Shown: in pieces, positions 52,182 through 54,689 of the stretch
Layout: every line of letters starts with the position of its first letter
How positions within the stretch are numbered: position 1 is the first letter of the stretch
NCBI RefSeq assembly: GCF_002860255.1
Contig: NZ_PGVE01000071.1
Location: 1-54,689 of the forward strand
DNA: 54,689 nucleotides
Direction: 5' to 3'
From: Neobacillus cucumis
GTDB lineage: Bacteria; Bacillota; Bacilli; Bacillales; Cytobacillaceae
Notes under the pieces: model-generated
Databases searched by the model: none
What the model was told of the DNA's origin: nothing
The model's input: only the letters and a program-made list of their open reading frames with translations
Program-made: the position numbers and the translations under genes

Positions 52182-52757
52182 TTATTTGTTAATTCCTGTT
52201 GTTTGACCCTTCCACTGACTCATACCCGGTACTACATTAATTACATTTGTAAATCCTTTTTGAGCTAGTTTTTGAGCAGCAAAATCGCTTCGGTTACCTG
52301 TACGACAAACAACATAAATTTCATTGTCTTTATTTAGCTCGTCCATTCGGTCTTCCAATTCACCTAGAGGTATGGAGATAGCATTTGGGATATGGTTAAA
52401 TGCATATTCTGCGGCTTCTCTTACGTCAAGAACTACGATGTTCTCATTGTCTTCCACTTTCTTCTCAAGAATTTCATTTTTTGTAACATTAGGATACTTT
52501 TTTTCATTCGTTTCTTCGTTAGAAGACTTACGGAGATAATGTTTCAGTACTACTCCTTCTTCGATTGTACCCAGATATTGGTGACCTGTACTTTCCGCCC
52601 AAGCTTTTAAATCTGCTTTAGACCCTTTATCTGTGGCTTGAACCTCTAAAACATGACCTGACTCCAGCGAATTCATTGCCTTTTTTGTTTTAACAATTGG
52701 CATCGGGCATGCTAATCCTTTTGCATCTAATGTAACGTTTGCTTTCATGTTTTCCAT
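52182..52757 (-). CDS. TusA-rhodanese fusion sulfurtransferase
   Basis: A 191-residue two-domain protein. TusA-like residues 1-78 have the Cys in KGLACPMPIVKTKKAM; the rhodanese at about 95-187 has VVCRTGNRS. It resembles the CstA-type multidomain sulfurtransferases that move sulfane sulfur in cst systems. An AGGAGG ribosome site lies 7 nt before the ATG and a CstR-type operator 19 bp upstream. Confidence 0.9.
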   Translation of the reverse strand: MENMKANVTLDAKGLACPMPIVKTKKAMNSLESGHVLEVQATDKGSKADLKAWAESTGHQYLGTIEEGVVLKHYLRKSSNEETNEKKYPNVTKNEILEKKVEDNENIVVLDVREAAEYAFNHIPNAISIPLGELEDRMDELNKDNEIYVVCRTGNRSDFAAQKLAQKGFTNVINVVPGMSQWKGQTTGINK

Positions 52758-52775
52758 TATAAAACCTCCTGTTTA

Positions 52776-52791
52776 ATACCTATATGGGTAT
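52776..52791. promoter_or_regulatory. CstR-type operator
   Basis: ATACCTATATGGGTAT, symmetric around TATA, upstream of the TusA-rhodanese gene. Confidence 0.65.
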
Positions 52792-52809
52792 AATTTGACT
52801 TAAAAAAAT

Positions 52810-53106
52810 TTATTCTATTTTACCTTCCCAAGCAAGCAATCCACCTGACATGTTTATCACGTCAAATCCATAGCTTTCAAGGAATTGCGTGGCACGGCCA
52901 CTTCTTGCACCAGATCGGCATACCATAATATATTCTTTTGATTTATCTAATTCATGCATGCGAAACTCCACTAACCCTAAAGGGATATTTACTGCTCCAG
53001 GAATTTTACCAGCTGCTACTTCATCCACTTCACGAACATCAATGATATTTAATTTCTTTCCTTCATTTAATAATGTTTCTAATTCAGTTGCAGTCAATTG
53101 TTTCAT
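52810..53106 (-). CDS. Single-domain rhodanese
   Basis: A 98-residue rhodanese-like sulfurtransferase. IIDVREVDEVAAGKIPGAVN and the active-site loop MVCRSGARS are canonical. It is the third gene of the dsrE-led set and is 24 bp downstream of a second rhodanese. It probably passes sulfane sulfur between the Cys residues of the other carriers. Confidence 0.9.
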   Translation of the reverse strand: MKQLTATELETLLNEGKKLNIIDVREVDEVAAGKIPGAVNIPLGLVEFRMHELDKSKEYIMVCRSGARSGRATQFLESYGFDVINMSGGLLAWEGKIE

Positions 53107-53129
53107 TTTTTTCTTCCTCCCTTATTTTA

Positions 53130-53492
53130 TTAAGACCAAGCACTCATACCGCCTTTAACATTCGTCACTTTTTTAAAACCTAATTTTTTCAAAATTTTAC
53201 TTGCTTGTTGACTTCTCATTCCACTTTGACAAATGACAATTACTTCTATTTCCTTTGATAGTTCTTTTACTGCTTTTTGAGAAAGATTTTGTAAAGGTAT
53301 ATTTTTAAAACCTTTAATATGGTTTCCGTTAAATTCTACTGGTGTGCGAACATCGACAAATTGCTTATCCTTGTCATTTAATTGTGTTTTCAAATCGGAT
53401 GTGGATATATGATTGACATCTTTTGCTGGTACAAAACGCTTGAATATAATGTATAAAAATAGTGCGATAACAAGATAATTTACATATTCCAT
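53130..53492 (-). CDS. Membrane-anchored rhodanese
   Basis: A 120-residue rhodanese with an N-terminal hydrophobic anchor (YLVIALFLYIIF) followed by a basic segment. The active loop is VICQSGMRS, and FVDVRTPVEFNGNHIKGFKN is typical. The anchor would place it at the cytosolic face of the membrane. It is between DsrE and the soluble rhodanese, with GGA close to the ATG. Confidence 0.88.
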   Translation of the reverse strand: MEYVNYLVIALFLYIIFKRFVPAKDVNHISTSDLKTQLNDKDKQFVDVRTPVEFNGNHIKGFKNIPLQNLSQKAVKELSKEIEVIVICQSGMRSQQASKILKKLGFKKVTNVKGGMSAWS

Positions 53493-53524
53493 TCCTTATC
53501 CTCCCTGTAGTGAACAACCTTATT

Positions 53525-54004
53525 TTAGATAAACAGATTGACATTACCTTCCTCAGCATCCGCTAAATAAGCTGCCACCCCTGCATATTCAATATTATCT
53601 AAAAGCTCTTCTTGTTTGAGACCTAGTAAATCCATTGTCATGGTACATGCAACGAGTTTTACATCTTGCTCTTGAGCCATTTCAATCAGTTGTGGTAAAG
53701 GCAATGCGTTATGCTTTTTCATAATATCTTTAATCATTTTGGGGCCAAATCCAGCAAAATTCATTTTTGAAAGTCCCATTTTATCAGCGCCTCTAGGCAT
53801 CATTTTTCCAAACATTTTCTCCATAAATCCTTTTTTCAATGGAATATTTTCTTCTTTACGTAAGGCATTCAATCCCCAAAACGTGTGGAAAATGGTTACC
53901 TCATGGTCATAGGCAGCTGCACCATTTGCAATGATATAAGCAGCCATTGCTTTATCATAATCTCCACTAAATAATACAATCGTCGTCTTTTTTTTCTCTG
54001 TCAT
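53525..54004 (-). CDS. DsrE/DsrF-like (DsrE2) sulfur-transfer protein
   Basis: A 159-residue DsrE2-family protein. SGDYDKAMAAYIIANGAAAY and the Cys in VKLVACTMTMDLLG mark the family; that Cys can carry a persulfide. It starts the DsrE-rhodanese-rhodanese set, with AGGAGG before the ATG and a CstR-type operator 33 bp upstream. DsrE2 proteins usually partner with TusA and rhodanese, as encoded here. Confidence 0.9.
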   Translation of the reverse strand: MTEKKKTTIVLFSGDYDKAMAAYIIANGAAAYDHEVTIFHTFWGLNALRKEENIPLKKGFMEKMFGKMMPRGADKMGLSKMNFAGFGPKMIKDIMKKHNALPLPQLIEMAQEQDVKLVACTMTMDLLGLKQEELLDNIEYAGVAAYLADAEEGNVNLFI

Positions 54005-54036
54005 CTTGTAACCTCCTAAATGTATAAAATTAACCT

Positions 54037-54052
54037 ATACCTGTATTGGTAT
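54037..54052. promoter_or_regulatory. CstR-type operator
   Basis: ATACCTGTATTGGTAT upstream of the dsrE-led genes; the right arm has one extra T relative to the other sites. Confidence 0.55.
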
Positions 54053-54070
54053 TATAAAGATTAAAAAAAA

Positions 54071-54298
54071 TTATCCTTTTTTGATCCAAAACTTTAAAAT
54101 ATCATTTTCTTCATTATACTTTAATAATTCATGGCCGCCTGATTTTGCCCAAGCAGTAAGATCATTTTTTGCACCCTTATCAGTTGTATGGATTTCTAAA
54201 ACTTCACCTGATTGAAGTTCATTCATCGCCTTTTTTGTTTTTACAATTGGCATCGGACAAGCTAAACCCTTTGCATCTAATACTTTCGCTATATTCAT
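54071..54298 (-). CDS. TusA-family sulfur carrier protein
   Basis: A 75-residue TusA protein nearly identical to the one at 50750-50977, with the active Cys in KGLACPMPIVKTKKAM. The start is the ATG at 54298, downstream of AAAGGAGG; the frame extends further upstream through the operator and promoter, which cannot be coding. It is the first intact gene of the cluster, with its own promoter (TTGACA at 54371-54376, TAACAT 17 nt on) and CstR-type operator. Confidence 0.9.
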   Translation of the reverse strand: MNIAKVLDAKGLACPMPIVKTKKAMNELQSGEVLEIHTTDKGAKNDLTAWAKSGGHELLKYNEENDILKFWIKKG

Positions 54299-54330
54299 TG
54301 ATCTATTTTCCTCCTTTTTTACCATTACCT

Positions 54331-54348
54331 TTACCCCTATGGGTATAA
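54331..54348. promoter_or_regulatory. CstR-type operator
   Basis: TTACCCCTATGGGTATAA lies just downstream of the predicted -10 of the tusA promoter. Confidence 0.65.
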
Positions 54349-54383
54349 TGTTAATCAAAATACAATAATGTGTCAACCCTTTT

Positions 54384-54579
54384 TTATCGACTTTTTACTA
54401 ACAGGTTCACAGCTTCTTTTACTAATTCTTCCATACTCTTTTCCCCTTGGTGTTCTGCTTTCTGAACACATTCGACTAAGTTGGAGCTTACAACAACAAG
54501 ATGATACGGTCTATGGCAGTTCTAGCAGCAGATCACTTAAGAAATTTTTCTCAATGACAGTTACTACAGAAAATATCAT
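54384..54579 (-). pseudogene. Degenerate cstR (CsoR-like persulfide repressor)
   Basis: The minus strand encodes the C-terminal part of a CstR/CsoR repressor in two frames. SAARTAIDR (near 54530-54504) is in one frame; VVSSNLVECVQKAE, then EELVKEAVNLLVKSR to the TAA at 54384, is in another, implying a frameshift near 54500. The N-terminal ~45 residues, including the first conserved Cys, are missing: after the ribosome site GGAGGGG and an ATG at 54579 there is only a 22-codon ORF ending in TAG. Promoter and operator are intact upstream. It was probably the repressor of this cluster. Confidence 0.75.
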
Positions 54580-54620
54580 CTAACCCCTCCTTCAATGAAC
54601 CAATGTCATTGACAAGTTCT

Positions 54621-54649
54621 ATACTATACCCCTGTAGGTATATTGTCAA
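54621..54649 (-). promoter_or_regulatory. Promoter of cstR remnant with embedded operator
   Basis: On the minus strand TTGACA (54644-54649) and TAGTAT (54621-54626) are 17 nt apart. The CstR-type operator TATACCCCTGTAGGTATA (54625-54642) fills the spacer, an autoregulatory arrangement. Confidence 0.7.
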
Positions 54650-54689
54650 CATAAAAACTTAAATTTTTTTGCAATCGAGTAGAGGGAAA

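Noticed and set aside
54368..54583. A 71-codon plus-strand ORF rich in Leu at the right end.
   Set aside because: It is antisense to the cstR remnant, has no ribosome site, and the minus strand shows clear CstR homology.

Overview
The window looks like a chromosomal segment from a low-GC Gram-positive bacterium of the Bacillaceae (Bacillus/Neobacillus type). The basis is AT-rich intergenic DNA, strong AGGAGG ribosome sites, frequent TTG/GTG starts, CcpA-type cre boxes, a PyrR RNA attenuator, MhqR- and CstR-type operators, and a YjlC-YjlD (DUF1641/NADH dehydrogenase) pair as in Bacillus. No tRNA, rRNA, CRISPR, prophage or transposase gene was seen. It is accessory metabolic chromosome rich in carbon-source catabolism and thiol/quinone stress functions.

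Layout. 0-6 kb: a LacI/MalR-type regulator divergent from a large secreted amylopullulanase with two matching operators. 6-13 kb: DoxX protein, Ppx/GppA phosphatase, YfhP-like membrane protein (a PhoP-box-like array lies between these two), MFS protein divergent from an MGDG-synthase-type glycosyltransferase, alpha/beta hydrolase, nucleoside diphosphate kinase. 13-17 kb: HSL-type esterase plus Baeyer-Villiger monooxygenase (ketone to ester to acid and alcohol) divergent from a LuxR-type regulator.

17-38 kb is a sugar-acid island. A YjhG/YagF-type xylonate dehydratase, a FAH-fold 2-keto-3-deoxypentonate dehydratase and an alpha-ketoglutarate semialdehyde dehydrogenase form a Weimberg-type route controlled by an IclR regulator; an identical 17-bp palindrome lies at both promoters. 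A second, parallel set (FAH dehydratase paralogue, split UxaA-type dehydratase, dehydrogenase paralogue, MFS transporter) is headed by a consensus sigma-54 promoter with twin enhancer palindromes and followed by a PrpR-type sigma-54 activator gene. Between them sit a 5'-nucleotidase, yjlC-ndh and an MFS transporter whose leader carries a complete PyrR attenuator.

37-48 kb: HAD phosphatase, ECF transporter S component, and a galactoside uptake/hydrolysis locus: YesM/YesN-type two-component system, solute-binding lipoprotein, two CUT1 permeases and a GH42 beta-galactosidase whose last 20 codons are cut off by an in-frame TAG. 48-49.5 kb: MhqP/MhqO-type quinone-stress pair with MhqR-type operators. 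49.6-54.6 kb: a persulfide/sulfane-sulfur detoxification cluster (TauE, three TusA domains, rhodanese-metallo-beta-lactamase fusion, rhodaneses, DsrE) with five CstR-type operators; the cstR gene itself at the right end is degenerate.

Two copies of a ~165-170 bp terminal-inverted-repeat element with 4-bp target duplications (20.8 and 43.2 kb) indicate past MITE-like mobility. The strongest new leads are the PyrR-controlled MFS transporter, the sigma-54-controlled UxaA-type Weimberg variant, and the broken cstR and GH42 genes.
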